A stretch of 64,000 bases of DNA from NCBI GenBank assembly GCA_947650285.1, contig CANTFL010000553.1, forward strand, positions 124,001 through 188,000, in the 5' to 3' direction. The notes under the pieces are model-generated. The model made no database searches and had not been told where the DNA came from. It saw only the letters and a list, made by a program, of their open reading frames with translations. Positions 23,454-32,827 of the stretch are shown here, in pieces; position 1 is the stretch's first letter, and the number at the start of each line of letters is the position of its first letter. The DNA is from Hyaloperonospora brassicae (lineage: Eukaryota > Oomycota > Peronosporomycetes > Peronosporales > Peronosporaceae). The position numbers and the translations under genes are program-made.

Positions 23454-23748
23454 TCGCTGTTGCAACATGTGTACGGGCTTTTGCACCGGACGTCGGATAC
23501 AGGAGCCTGTATGAGCTGAACACGAGGCGTCGCCGGTGGCGACCACTGACTACCTGAAGGAGGATCATAACCCCTGTAATGCTAGTAGACACCGCAACAG
23601 CTTCGTAACGGAGCAAACTAATCTGCAGTGTGCAAACGCGTCACATGCATGGCTGGCATGCACGCTCCATTACGCAAAGTTACTACTTGACCCGATACGC
23701 CGTACGCGACCCGTCGCGCGGCACAACGGAAGATGTGAGCGACAGCGT

Positions 23749-24084
23749 CTAGTAGTCCTCCTCGGCGCCAAACATGTCCATGCCTCCTCCCATGTCAACC
23801 TCTTCCTCCTCTTCGACAGGCTTCTCCTCCTTCTTGGCAGGAGCGGCTCCTCCCGAGGCAGCGCCCGCAGCAGGGGCAGCGCTCACCGACACGGTGGCGA
23901 GCTTGGCCTTGCCAGCCTTGATCACCTCCTCGACGTCCTTGCCTTCGAGCTCCTTCAGCAGCTTCTCGGCCTGCTCCTTGTCAAACTCGCCCCCGAACGA
24001 CTTGACGACCTTCTCGAGGTCCGACACAGACGGGGTAGCGTTTCCGCCGAGCACACACAACAGCAAAGCAGCAACGTGACGCAT
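23749..24084 (-). CDS. 60S acidic ribosomal protein P2, 111 aa
   Basis: The sequence starts MRHVAALLLCVLGGNATPSV and continues DLEKVVKSFGGEFDKEQAEK and LLKELEGKDVEEVIKAGKAK, the helical P2 dimerisation domain, then an Ala/Gly hinge (SAAPAAGAASGGAAPAK) and an acidic tail. P2 pairs with P1 on the ribosomal stalk to recruit elongation factors. The tail ends EEEEVDMGGGMDMFGAEEDY instead of the usual EEEDDMGFGLFD, so the final recognition peptide is altered (see findings). A consensus 3' splice site (TGCTGTACAG) lies directly before the ATG, so a 5' untranslated intron is likely. Confidence 0.93.
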   Translation of the reverse strand: MRHVAALLLCVLGGNATPSVSDLEKVVKSFGGEFDKEQAEKLLKELEGKDVEEVIKAGKAKLATVSVSAAPAAGAASGGAAPAKKEEKPVEEEEEVDMGGGMDMFGAEEDY

Positions 24085-26018
24085 CTGTACAGCAAAAGAA
24101 GCGGTGTCTCGGTCAGTTCATTGTTCATCGTTTACGTCAGGAGTCCCGCAATCCAAGGACTGAAGGATTCGCACCTTGTTTAAGGTGAGGAGGAGGTTTG
24201 CTGGCAAATACCCGACGACGTCTTGAGCGCTACAATGCTTTTGACCCTGAGACTGTCCGAAGGTCAGCGATAGCCAATCGCTCTACGGACCATACAAACG
24301 CAGGGCGATTACATCTCCACCAATCAGAGCACGCATCCTGTCGATCTCGATCAGCGCATTGGACAGGAGTCAAGTCCCGATCGCGACGATGTTGTTGCGC
24401 AACGTTTGACAAGTGCGACTTGTAACACTTCTTGCAGCACTTCTCTTAGTACTTCTCATAGTACTTATTGTAGTGTTTTGTGCTGGCACTTCATCGAGTA
24501 CCTCTTGCAGTACTTCTGCTACTACTTCCCGTCACAGCTTTGTAGCGGTTGCACGGAAGATACTGTGGACCTGAAGCAGTGCAATGGCAAATGCGTCTCA
24601 GCCGGTGATCGCGTTTGTCGTCACCATTCTTACCTGACGTGCGCATGAGGACGGGCATGAGATGATGTACCGCAGTGTTCATCAAATGGCTGAAATGACA
24701 CGAAGCCTACAAGCAAAAGGGTTGCAGCGACAGGGAATTCGGTCGTATGCAGAGGGAAAGGAGTGCGTCTCCATCTGCTGCCCCACTAGTCCTCTAGGGA
24801 TTCTGACTCGGTACAATGTAACAATAACTTGTCAAAGAAATTGTTATACCGTCCGATGAACTGCACGTCAATGAGTGAGTGAGCGTCATTGAGGCACTTC
24901 ACGGATTTACAATTGGCTACTGCACGTCAATGGGGGCAGTATAGATGTGAGGATCAAACGGGCAGGAGCACTCACAAGCTCACGCGGTCGTAGATCGATC
25001 TTAAGCAAACAGCACTGGACTACAAGGACAGTTGCTGCAACGAACGTATGTGGCCAACAGGTACCCCAGCATATCAAACCGTGAAACGGTGACTTGTAAA
25101 GAGGGACTGCTGCAATGTCGATAGTCTTTCATCCCCATGGGCATGCTCAACTAATGTTACCTGTGGCATGGCTTTGTCAAGTTCAGAACTTCTCCATGAC
25201 CTTCAGGTCATGGACTGTAGTTGCACACGTACCAGAACCGTTCCGACAAGGAGCTGGAAACGGTATCAGTTTTACAAGATCAATCGCTTATATCTTGACG
25301 TGTTCTTCAAGTCGACTGTGGCTGACTTGACGATCGCTTGAAGAGATCCACAGCAGCATCGCGGAAGGGTTGGAGCCTTGAGCTAGCGATTGCCGTAAGA
25401 AAAGGCTGGACAATCTTGCAGCTTACTGTTGTCGTGGTCATGCAGTCAAAGTCGCTCTGGTGCTTGAGGATCCGACGAAAAAGAACTCGAGTGACGGGTC
25501 AGCTGAAGCAGATCGAGAGAAGACCTGTTCATTGTTTAATTACATACCAAGTGTTCTAGTTGAAGGCCTCCGCGAGCTTCTGATGCTGAAGCGAGAACGC
25601 GCTCACTAGCCCAAAAACGACTGGGAGAGGCTCAAAACAAGAACCTCGGTATTGCTGCAACGCCATCAACCGCTTGTGACAGCTCGACATGCTTGGCCGG
25701 AATGCCCTGATCGGGTGCGGCTCAATGTCACCCACTTTTCGTGGATGAGCTAAGACTAGAGTCAGTGACTCGTTGTACTGGAAAGTGGAGCAGACAAGAT
25801 GGGGTCACTCTCGTCTGCAGATCCCAGCAATGTAAACTTGTTGACGACCGTTGTCCATCAACTGGCCGAGTTTGTCTCATCATCGATGGAAAACCCGTAG
25901 GACGTTTCGTAGAAAGTGCTGCACTCGGGTTCCGACGCAGCGATGGCAAACATAATTGAATCGTCTGGGGATAGCAAGAGCGTGAGAAAGACGACGGTGT
26001 GCGTGTGCTGTTGTCGCC
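24085..26018. other. Long intergenic region with a minisatellite
   Basis: Nearly 2 kb without a recognisable gene. The first part holds the probable 5' untranslated intron of the P2 gene, and a 12-bp minisatellite sits at 24427-24534. Elsewhere only frames of 60-90 codons, with no domain, are open. Minus frames at 25728-26162 overlap the start of the ankyrin-repeat gene and look like shadows. Confidence 0.5.
24427..24534 (+). repeat. 12-bp minisatellite, about nine units
   Basis: Units of about twelve bases with the pattern ACTTCTNNNAGT repeat about nine times with drift: ACTTCTTGCAGC, ACTTCTCTTAGT, ACTTCTCATAGT, ACTTATTGTAGT, one of thirteen bases, then ACTTCATCGAGT, ACCTCTTGCAGT, ACTTCTGCTACT. 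The period keeps a reading frame of four-residue TSxS repeats, but no gene context supports coding. Confidence 0.75.
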
Positions 26019-27371
26019 ATGACTCGAATGCATCAGAATAAGAAGCCGAAGCCGTCTCCTGCAGCTGCGTCGGCATACCACCACATCGACACAAGCGAGT
26101 GGCCGGCATTTCCAGTCTCCACGATTATCAGTTCCGTGTGTCGTGTTCGTCTCCACGGACAAAGCGAGGGCGATGATGTTCTTCGACTCATTGATTCCTT
26201 CTTGACCACACCGTTCGATTCACTCACGTTGTTGAAAGCGTACCAGCGCTCGGGCGGCAGTCTGCGTTTGCTTCAGTACTTGGCAGTCCGTGAATTAAGA
26301 ATAGAGAATCCGTCTCGCCATCTCTGGGAAGTCAACGTTGTCACTCGTCAAATGGCAGCCCGTGGCGACTTGCAAAGTCTGAAGTGGATCATTAAGACCT
26401 TGTTGCCGGGCGACTTTGTCATGACAGATATTGTCTATCAAGTCTCTGCCAATGGTCACATCTGCGTGCTACAATGGCTCTGGGAAAACCATCGTGACAT
26501 GGGCCATTGGGGTGGCGACGAGTTGTGCGGAGCGATCAGCAATCGGCATTCAACGGTCGTAGAGTGGCTCAAAACTCGCGTCGTGGTTCGGCCGGAATTT
26601 GCTCATTGCATTGTCCAGGAAGCAGTAGCGTCCGGAAATTTGGAGATTGTACAGTGGCTGCACGAGAGGTTTCGCGTAGCTCTTGTTGATGCAGTGAAGA
26701 CCGCAGCACGACGCGGCGAGTGGACAATCGTGCGATGGATTTTGGACAATGGCAAGCCTGCGGATCGGAAGGCTGCACTAAGTTGCGATGCTCTCTATGC
26801 AAGTGCAGCAAGGGTTGGCAACATCGATATGCTTCAGCTCCTCTTTGACCGTGGCCTTCCACGAAAGCCTGTGTTCGTCCTTGAAAGTGCAATCTTAGGT
26901 GGTCACTTGCACGCTGTCAAATGGCTGCACGAAGAGAAGGGGATCACAAACGTAGTTGCTGGGTACGTCAGGGCTGCCAGAAGGGGTCAGCTGGACATGT
27001 TAACGTACCTGTTCGAGAACAAAGTGATTGCGACTCCGTACCTGTTTCCGATCGATGCTGCGGCTGCAGCGGGACATCTTGAAGTTGTGCAGTGGCTACA
27101 CCGGCACACCGAAACCAAGTGCACGGAACTAGCTATGGCCGAAGCTGCGGGTAAGGGGTACCTGCATATAGTCCAGTGGCTCCATGCAAACCGCTCGGAA
27201 GGATGTAGCCACCTTGCAATGGACTGCGCTGCTAGATACGGCCATCTTGATGTAGTCAAGTGGCTCTACGCAAACAGCACGGAAGGATGTAGTCGCATTG
27301 CAATGGAAGATTCAGCGTGGTATGGAAATTCCGACGTAGTCAAGCAGCTGAGAAATGACGAGAAGACGTGA
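26019..27371 (+). CDS. Ankyrin-type repeat protein, 450 aa
   Basis: Single exon. From about residue 105 to the end the protein is built from tandem repeats of roughly 25-35 residues with the pattern A...GHL.VVQWLH: for example AVASGNLEIVQWLHERF, AAARVGNIDMLQLLFDRG-like, AAAAAGHLEVVQWLHRHTE, AAGKGYLHIVQWLHANRSEG and CAARYGHLDVVKWLYANSTE. This is the ankyrin-like repeat form abundant in oomycete genomes, where such genes are numerous and of unknown role. The last repeats (ANRSEGCSH, ANSTEGCSR) are almost identical to each other, suggesting recent internal duplication. The N-terminal 100 residues are unique and not recognised. A protein-protein interaction role is inferred from the fold alone. 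Confidence 0.82.
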   Translation: MTRMHQNKKPKPSPAAASAYHHIDTSEWPAFPVSTIISSVCRVRLHGQSEGDDVLRLIDSFLTTPFDSLTLLKAYQRSGGSLRLLQYLAVRELRIENPSRHLWEVNVVTRQMAARGDLQSLKWIIKTLLPGDFVMTDIVYQVSANGHICVLQWLWENHRDMGHWGGDELCGAISNRHSTVVEWLKTRVVVRPEFAHCIVQEAVASGNLEIVQWLHERFRVALVDAVKTAARRGEWTIVRWILDNGKPADRKAALSCDALYASAARVGNIDMLQLLFDRGLPRKPVFVLESAILGGHLHAVKWLHEEKGITNVVAGYVRAARRGQLDMLTYLFENKVIATPYLFPIDAAAAAGHLEVVQWLHRHTETKCTELAMAEAAGKGYLHIVQWLHANRSEGCSHLAMDCAARYGHLDVVKWLYANSTEGCSRIAMEDSAWYGNSDVVKQLRNDEKT

Positions 27372-27914
27372 TCGTGCCGGAAGGAGAATGGACCGTGCCG
27401 CTTGTTTGTAACCATTTGAGAGTTCAGGTGCTGGCGTTCCTTACGTTCGTAACCATCGCGCGATTAGCCGGTGCAAGATTTGCGCTCTGTCCGCACGTCA
27501 CGCAGCGGAGATCATTCACAGATAGACAAAGTACAGTCAGAGTGAAGTACTGACATGGCTTTTCGACATGACATGGAAGATTACAACGCAGCACTGATCC
27601 TTTGCGCGCGAGAAATGAATGTCGAGCACTCGACTTGTGTCGCCAAACGACGTTTCGTCACACCCTCATGCTCCTTCCAGCAAAACCGACTGCAGCTGAG
27701 GACTACGCTACGTTCGATCTCTTGACCACTCTGTACGAAGTTGCCACACACAAGCAAGTAGCAATGGCGAGACAGTCAGTCCTGGTACAAGACATATACA
27801 TGTACCCCCCCAAGCATCACTTACACATAGCAACAAAACTGCAACGACATGAGTGATCACATGAAAGCTGCAGCGCGTGACACACTGGACGTTTTCCCTC
27901 CTGACCGTGTCGCT
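27372..27914. other. Intergenic region between ankyrin-repeat and DAD2-like genes
   Basis: About 540 bp with only short frames and no recognised feature; presumably 3' regions of two convergent genes. Confidence 0.5.
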
Positions 27915-28360
27915 CTACGGCGAAGTCCGCACGAGCGCCTTCTCTACCTGCGGTCTCCCTGTCGCACCAGCAGTAGCTGCCGAATCGCTGTGGAGCTTGG
28001 AGATGGCAATGACGCTCGACCAATTGTCAAGCACCCGCAGCGAGACTACAGCAATACGACAACAACACGGCACGCGCTTAGTTTGCACAGGTGATCCTAT
28101 CAGAGATACGACCGCTTCGTGTCCACTGTACTCGTGTCGGCAGTTCGACAAGACGACGAGTCTCTTGACGGCAGTGTCGTCTACGCACACACAAAGGGAC
28201 ACAAAAGCACACACAGAAGCACACAGACACACGCACGTTCGTTCTGGTGGTTCATCTGCAGCATCTTTTCGTTTATGCTGTCCAAGTACCGCACGAGTTC
28301 GGCCGACGAGTCCCGCAGCGCTTCGAGCGCCGCAACTTCTTCGTTCTTGTTGGCTGTCAT
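27915..28360 (-). CDS. Probable DASH/Dam1 complex subunit DAD2
   Basis: The first exon (28360 down to about 28237) reads NKNEEVAALEALRDSSAELV and RYLDSINEKMLQMNHQNE, a short coiled coil. The last exon (28045 down to 27915) reads SLRVLDNWSSVIAISKLHSD and ends VEKALVRTSP. The pattern L..L+..S..L......I..KM..M...., then V..NW..V..AI, ending in LVR.P, is that of DAD2, a subunit of the Dam1/DASH ring that couples kinetochores to microtubules. The junction is uncertain: direct splicing of the two exons is in phase and gives about 84 residues, while an extra exon near 28183-28130 (DTAV...) is possible and would add about 18. The intron is CA-rich. The family call rests on short motifs and is inference. 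Confidence 0.5.
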
Positions 28361-28397
28361 ATTTAATATTGACGAGACATCATATTTAATATGACAG
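28354..28397. promoter_or_regulatory. Near-perfect inverted repeat in the divergent DAD2-like/apyrase promoter
   Basis: CTGTCATATTTAATAT at 28354-28369 and ATATTTAATATGACAG at 28382-28397 are inverted copies differing only at the central A/T positions, with a 12-bp spacer. The left arm overlaps the DAD2-like start codon; the right arm lies 137 bp before the apyrase start. It could be a shared operator-like site or a hairpin in the transcript. Confidence 0.45.
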
Positions 28398-28533
28398 CGC
28401 GGGTCGCACTTAGCGAGGACTGCACCCCGCAGCGTCGACGCAACGACTGGCGCGAGATCGCACTCTCGATGTTCATTGGCTAAAATAAGCTGCTCGGGCC
28501 GTCACGAACGCCCAGTTGTGTCCTCCCCCGTGC

Positions 28534-29913
28534 ATGCTGCTCGAGTCGTGCGTCGGCACCAAGAAGAAGCGCAAGCTCAGCACGCTGGACGACACAATCA
28601 TCAGCAACATGTGGTCCGACACACGGGAAGCCACGCTGCCTACCAGCAGCGCGTCGGTCGTCTCGGGTCGCTCGCTGTCGCCGTCGCTCGTGATCGCTGG
28701 GCGTCGTCACGGCCGCGCGCTTGTGCTGCTCGTTGTTCTCGTGATTCTTGCGTACGTGTCGCTGTCCAGGTCGTTCATTGGTCGAAACAGCAGCAGCAGC
28801 AGCAGTGTGGACGTGCGCAATGCCGAGTGGGCACCCGACAACAGGGGCTCGAGCAAGACCGAGTGGCAGCGGGCGTCGATGGAGGGCAAAAGTCGACACA
28901 ATATAAGGCACAGCTCGACCCTCGCGCTGCCGACCAAGCCCGACTCGTTTGGCATTGTGCTAGTGGCTGATCTGGATCAGCAGTCAAAAGACGGAGGCAG
29001 TAAGAAGCCGCAGTTCATGTCGTACATTCTGCACGCGACGCTCAAGGTCACGCCCAGCAGCTCCAGTTCGTACGAGAAACGCGACACGTACGCAGTGTCG
29101 TTTGGCGACGAGACGAAGTTTACCACGAGCCTGAACGAAGGGGGGCGAGGCTTTGAGCTGAGCGAACTCGCGTGGTTCAATGGCAAATTGCTCGCGTTTG
29201 ACGATCGCACGGGTGTTGTCTTTCGCTTGCAGCACTTTGAAGGAGTGAGCAAAGCGAAACCGTTGCAAGCTATTCCAGAGCACATTGTCATGGAAGGAGA
29301 TGGTGTGGCTGGTAAGGGGCAAAAGCACGAGTGGGCCACGGTCAAGGACGACGAGCTGTACATGGGCAGCGTCGGCAAGGAGTTTACGGACAATCGAGGC
29401 AATATTGTGGGAGACAGCAATATGTGGGTCGCTGTTATGGACCGCGCTGGTGACGTTCGCCACGAAGACTGGACAGCAAACTTTGCGGCTGTGCGCACGG
29501 CTATGGGCTGTGACTGGCCAGGGTATGTGGTGCACGAAGCGATCGAGTGGAGTCCCGCTCGTCGTCAATGGTTTATTTTACCTCGCCGTGTGAGCACGCA
29601 GATGTACAATAGTAAGGAAGATGAGAAGCGTGGCTCTAACAAGGTTGTCATTGCGAGCGAAGATTTCAGCAGCATTCAGGTGCGCGAAGTCGGCAGGGTT
29701 ACGCCACTGCGTGGATTCTCTTCGTTTAAGTTTGTCCCGCGATCCGACGATTCGGTGATTGTGGCTGTAAAGAGTGTCGAGGTGGAGGATGAACAGCGGC
29801 AGACCTCTTTTATCACGGTGTTTGACTTGGAAGGAAACGTGCTGTTGGATGAGACGGAAATTCCGGGTGCTAAGAAGTATGAGGGTGTCGCATTTGCACA
29901 CGACTGGTCTTGA
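28534..29913 (+). CDS. CANT1-type calcium-dependent apyrase (nucleotidase), 459 aa
   Basis: Single exon; the ATG at 28534 is the first in the frame. A short cytosolic N-terminus with a basic cluster (KKKRK) precedes one membrane segment at residues about 61-77 (ALVLLVVLVILAYVSLS), making it a type II membrane protein of the Golgi/ER or cell surface. A Ser-rich stem follows, then the five-bladed apyrase fold: FELSELAWFNGKLLAFDDRT, EWATVKDDELYMGSVGKEFT, GYVVHEAIEWSPARRQWFIL, LRGFSSFKFVP and GAKKYEGVAFAHDWS. These blocks define the CANT1/SCAN-1 family, which hydrolyses UDP and GDP in a calcium-dependent way and so supports glycosylation in the secretory lumen. The equivalent substrate is inferred. 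It diverges from the DAD2-like gene 173 bp away. Confidence 0.9.
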   Translation: MLLESCVGTKKKRKLSTLDDTIISNMWSDTREATLPTSSASVVSGRSLSPSLVIAGRRHGRALVLLVVLVILAYVSLSRSFIGRNSSSSSSVDVRNAEWAPDNRGSSKTEWQRASMEGKSRHNIRHSSTLALPTKPDSFGIVLVADLDQQSKDGGSKKPQFMSYILHATLKVTPSSSSSYEKRDTYAVSFGDETKFTTSLNEGGRGFELSELAWFNGKLLAFDDRTGVVFRLQHFEGVSKAKPLQAIPEHIVMEGDGVAGKGQKHEWATVKDDELYMGSVGKEFTDNRGNIVGDSNMWVAVMDRAGDVRHEDWTANFAAVRTAMGCDWPGYVVHEAIEWSPARRQWFILPRRVSTQMYNSKEDEKRGSNKVVIASEDFSSIQVREVGRVTPLRGFSSFKFVPRSDDSVIVAVKSVEVEDEQRQTSFITVFDLEGNVLLDETEIPGAKKYEGVAFAHDWS

Positions 29914-30874
29914 AGACGACGCTTGGCCACGTTGTAGGTGGACTTGCCCGCGAGAGTCGGGACCCGTAGCTTGCGCTTCCGAGGTAGAACAGTGACCAGT
30001 GCAAGCTATTTACATGTAGATACCGACCACTCTTTGAGCGTCGGAGGTTTGTATGCTCCGAGCAGCTGTCAGCCCGCAAAAGTGCGCAGATGGGTAACGT
30101 ACACTTGCGCTCGCTTCCCCATTCAATGAACAGTCAGGAATGAAGCCGTCGTTGTCTTTTTGTGGGCAGCAGCGTATGCGTGTGGTATATTTCGCTTGAT
30201 AAAGATGAGAAGAAATCGTGTTGTTCGCAGATGATGTCGACAAGTGTGGCACTGTCAACCTGGGTCTGTGTGACGGATTTAGCGCCGATCGTCTGCGAAC
30301 AAAGCGCGTCTCTGTATGCCGACAAGCACGTGTAGTAGAAGCGCAGCAATTTGGGGTCGCTGTGACGTCACTACAAAGCTGTTTGTTCCTGCATCTCGAC
30401 GAAGTGGTGCGTCAATACGGTCGCAGTGTCCAGTATTTGGATTAATTTGTACAGTGCCGGTAAGCAAGCCAAGTCTTGTTGACTCGATAAGGTCCGCATC
30501 GAACGGACTCGTCATGACAATCGCTTTGTAGGCGCCGTACGTTGATGTTGACATCAACTGTGGCACAGTATCCACTAACGATCGCGTGTCTGAAACGCAA
30601 CAGTATAGGACTGCCGCATATCAGCACAAGTGACTCGCGAGTTTTAAGTGCCGCCCATTGCGATTCCAATAGCGTGATGATCTTCTTGACGGCGTGATGT
30701 GGGCCACTGCAGGCGAAAAGTGCGCGCAAGTCTGACTGCACGATGTTATCTCGCTTTCGTGTATTTGTGCTATATTTTTGTGCTGCATAGCTTCACCATG
30801 TGGATCGGGCTACATCCAAGTGCCGTGAGTGACTCGTACGGCAAAGATACACGTTTTGCGCTACCTACTTGCGA
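29914..30874. other. Intergenic region with coding-like but unresolved minus-strand frames
   Basis: No gene can be assigned. On the minus strand three overlapping frames are open and have ordinary amino-acid composition: 30741-30442 (for example HHAVKKIITLLESQWAALKT), 30575-30279 and 30349-30134. None begins with an ATG in good context and they cannot be joined with clear splice sites. This may be a decayed gene or chance. Confidence 0.3.
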
Positions 30875-32827
30875 TCACCCAAGCGAATCGCCACCGTAAC
30901 CTTCGCTTTTACCAGCCACAAAGTCACGCTTGCCCGCACCAATTTTCCGCACCTGCGAATCCACTTTCGGACAGTCGGTGATACGGTGACCCAGACCACC
31001 GCAGAATGCACAGCCTTTGGTGCCAGTGGCATTCGACAGTCCATCGCCCCTGCGCTCCAGCTCCTCGTACGGATCCTCCAACGCCATGAGTACTGGTGGC
31101 ACCGTCTGCTTCGCCTCGACGAGTAGATGCTTGAGATCGAGAAGCGCACTCTCCGGTACACTTTTGTTAATGAACGTCGTAGCGACTCCGGTCTTACCAC
31201 AGCGACCTGTACGACCAATTCGATGCACGTAGTTTTCGATTTCGGCTGGCATATCGAAGTTGATAACGTGCTTGATGTCTGGAAAGTCAAGACCCTTCGC
31301 GGCGACGTCCGTGGCAACCAACACGTCCTTTTGCCCACTCTTGAACAGATCAATGGCTTCATTCCGCTCTTCCTGATCCTTGCCACCGTGAATCGAGGCC
31401 GCTTCGACGCCTTTCAAGATGAGATACTCGTAGATGTCGTCAACGTCGCCTTTGCGTTCACAGAAAATAACGACCGGAGGGCTGGTTTTTTGCAAGCACT
31501 CGAGCAAGTAGACGATCTTGGCGTCTTGCTTCACGTACTCAACTTCCTGGATCACATCCAAATTTGCGGCACCGGCACGACCGACGTTGACTACAATAGG
31601 TTTGACCAGCACATCTTTGGCAAAATCCTGGAACTTTTGCGGCATCGTAGCAGAGAAGAGCAACGTTTGCCTTTGACTTGTGAAGTGGTTAAAAGTCGTA
31701 GCAACCTCCTCGTCAAACCCCAGGTCCAGCATGCGATCACCTTCGTCCAAGCAAATGTATTTGCACAAGCGCAAATTCATCTCGCCCAGCTTCAAAAAGT
31801 GGTTCAATCGACCTGGAGTAGCTACCACAATATGCACGCCACGACTGGCAATCAAGTCTGATTGCTGTCGCTTGTCTTCTCCGCCAATGCAGAGTAGACT
31901 GCGAAGCTCGGGGTATCCTGCCTTGAACAAGTGGGCTGTAAAGTGCTTTACCACATCAAACGTCTGCCTCATGAGTTCGCGGGATGGGCCTACAATCAGT
32001 CCGAACGGACCTTCACGACCAACAATCGGCATTTTCGTCTCCTCTTCGAGCGCCAGCATCACCAACGGCAGCGTGAACGTCACAGTTTTCCCAGAACCAG
32101 TGAACGCAATACCAATCATGTCGCGTCCTGCGAGAATGCACGGCATAGCTTGCACTTGAATTGGCGTCGGCCGCAGGATCTTTTTGGCCTTGAGCGCGTC
32201 AAGGATTGCACGCGGAAACCGCATGTACTCGAAAGACTTGATGGGCGGTGGCACGTTTTCGCCTTGAACCAGGATGTGCCACTTATTCCGCACCGCGTCA
32301 CACTCGTCTTGGGTCATGTCCCGCACACATCGTGGCGGTTGCCACGTCGTGTGCATCGTCTCGTTGTAGTGGATCCCCTCGGCCCGCTCATGAGCCGACA
32401 CGAGCGCTGCTTTCTGCACGTAACTCGCTTCCTTGAGCATATGAACCTCCTCGGCGTCCTGCTGGACCTTTTGCTGGTTCACGCCCTGCTCCTCCATGCG
32501 CTTACGCATCTCATACGCCTGATCCAGCAGACTCACGCTCGATCGTTCTTGTTGGTGCTGATGCTGCCTATATTCGATTATCGAAATAGGAGACAGCGCT
32601 TCGGCTGCCTTTGACTCGCTTGAGGTCGACGTTGTCAGTGTCGACAGCAATGTGGTCTTTTGTTTCTTGGGCTGCAGCTCGTCCGAGTCGCTTGCGCTCT
32701 CTGAGTCACTGCGTTCGTGCTGCAGACGCTGATGGAGGACCGTACGACGTTGTTGCAGCCGCTCGTGCTCGCGCTGGCGCCGTACCTTCAGCGGTACGTA
32801 CAGCTGCGCGTCCGTCTCGAGCGTCAT
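30875..32827 (-). CDS. DEAD-box RNA helicase DDX41 (Abstrakt), 650 aa
   Basis: Single exon. ATG at 32827 gives MTLETDAQLYVPLKVRRQRE, the start of DDX41; an upstream in-frame extension would add a hydrophobic stretch not found in the family. Helicase motifs in order: PTPIQ (about 219), AFTGSGKT (241-248), PSREL, TPGRL, DEGD (361-364), SAT (392-394), VATDVAAKGLDF and HRIGRTGRCGKTG (535 on). A CCHC zinc knuckle (CAFCGGLGHRITDC, 606-619) near the C-terminus is the mark of DDX41. Known roles are in late spliceosome assembly, rRNA/snoRNA processing and nucleic-acid sensing in animals. Motif II reads DEGD where DEAD is expected. The N-terminal 100 residues are acidic/Ser-rich. The gene diverges from TRAPPC9 over 320 bp. 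Confidence 0.93.
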   Translation of the reverse strand: MTLETDAQLYVPLKVRRQREHERLQQRRTVLHQRLQHERSDSESASDSDELQPKKQKTTLLSTLTTSTSSESKAAEALSPISIIEYRQHQHQQERSSVSLLDQAYEMRKRMEEQGVNQQKVQQDAEEVHMLKEASYVQKAALVSAHERAEGIHYNETMHTTWQPPRCVRDMTQDECDAVRNKWHILVQGENVPPPIKSFEYMRFPRAILDALKAKKILRPTPIQVQAMPCILAGRDMIGIAFTGSGKTVTFTLPLVMLALEEETKMPIVGREGPFGLIVGPSRELMRQTFDVVKHFTAHLFKAGYPELRSLLCIGGEDKRQQSDLIASRGVHIVVATPGRLNHFLKLGEMNLRLCKYICLDEGDRMLDLGFDEEVATTFNHFTSQRQTLLFSATMPQKFQDFAKDVLVKPIVVNVGRAGAANLDVIQEVEYVKQDAKIVYLLECLQKTSPPVVIFCERKGDVDDIYEYLILKGVEAASIHGGKDQEERNEAIDLFKSGQKDVLVATDVAAKGLDFPDIKHVINFDMPAEIENYVHRIGRTGRCGKTGVATTFINKSVPESALLDLKHLLVEAKQTVPPVLMALEDPYEELERRGDGLSNATGTKGCAFCGGLGHRITDCPKVDSQVRKIGAGKRDFVAGKSEGYGGDSLG

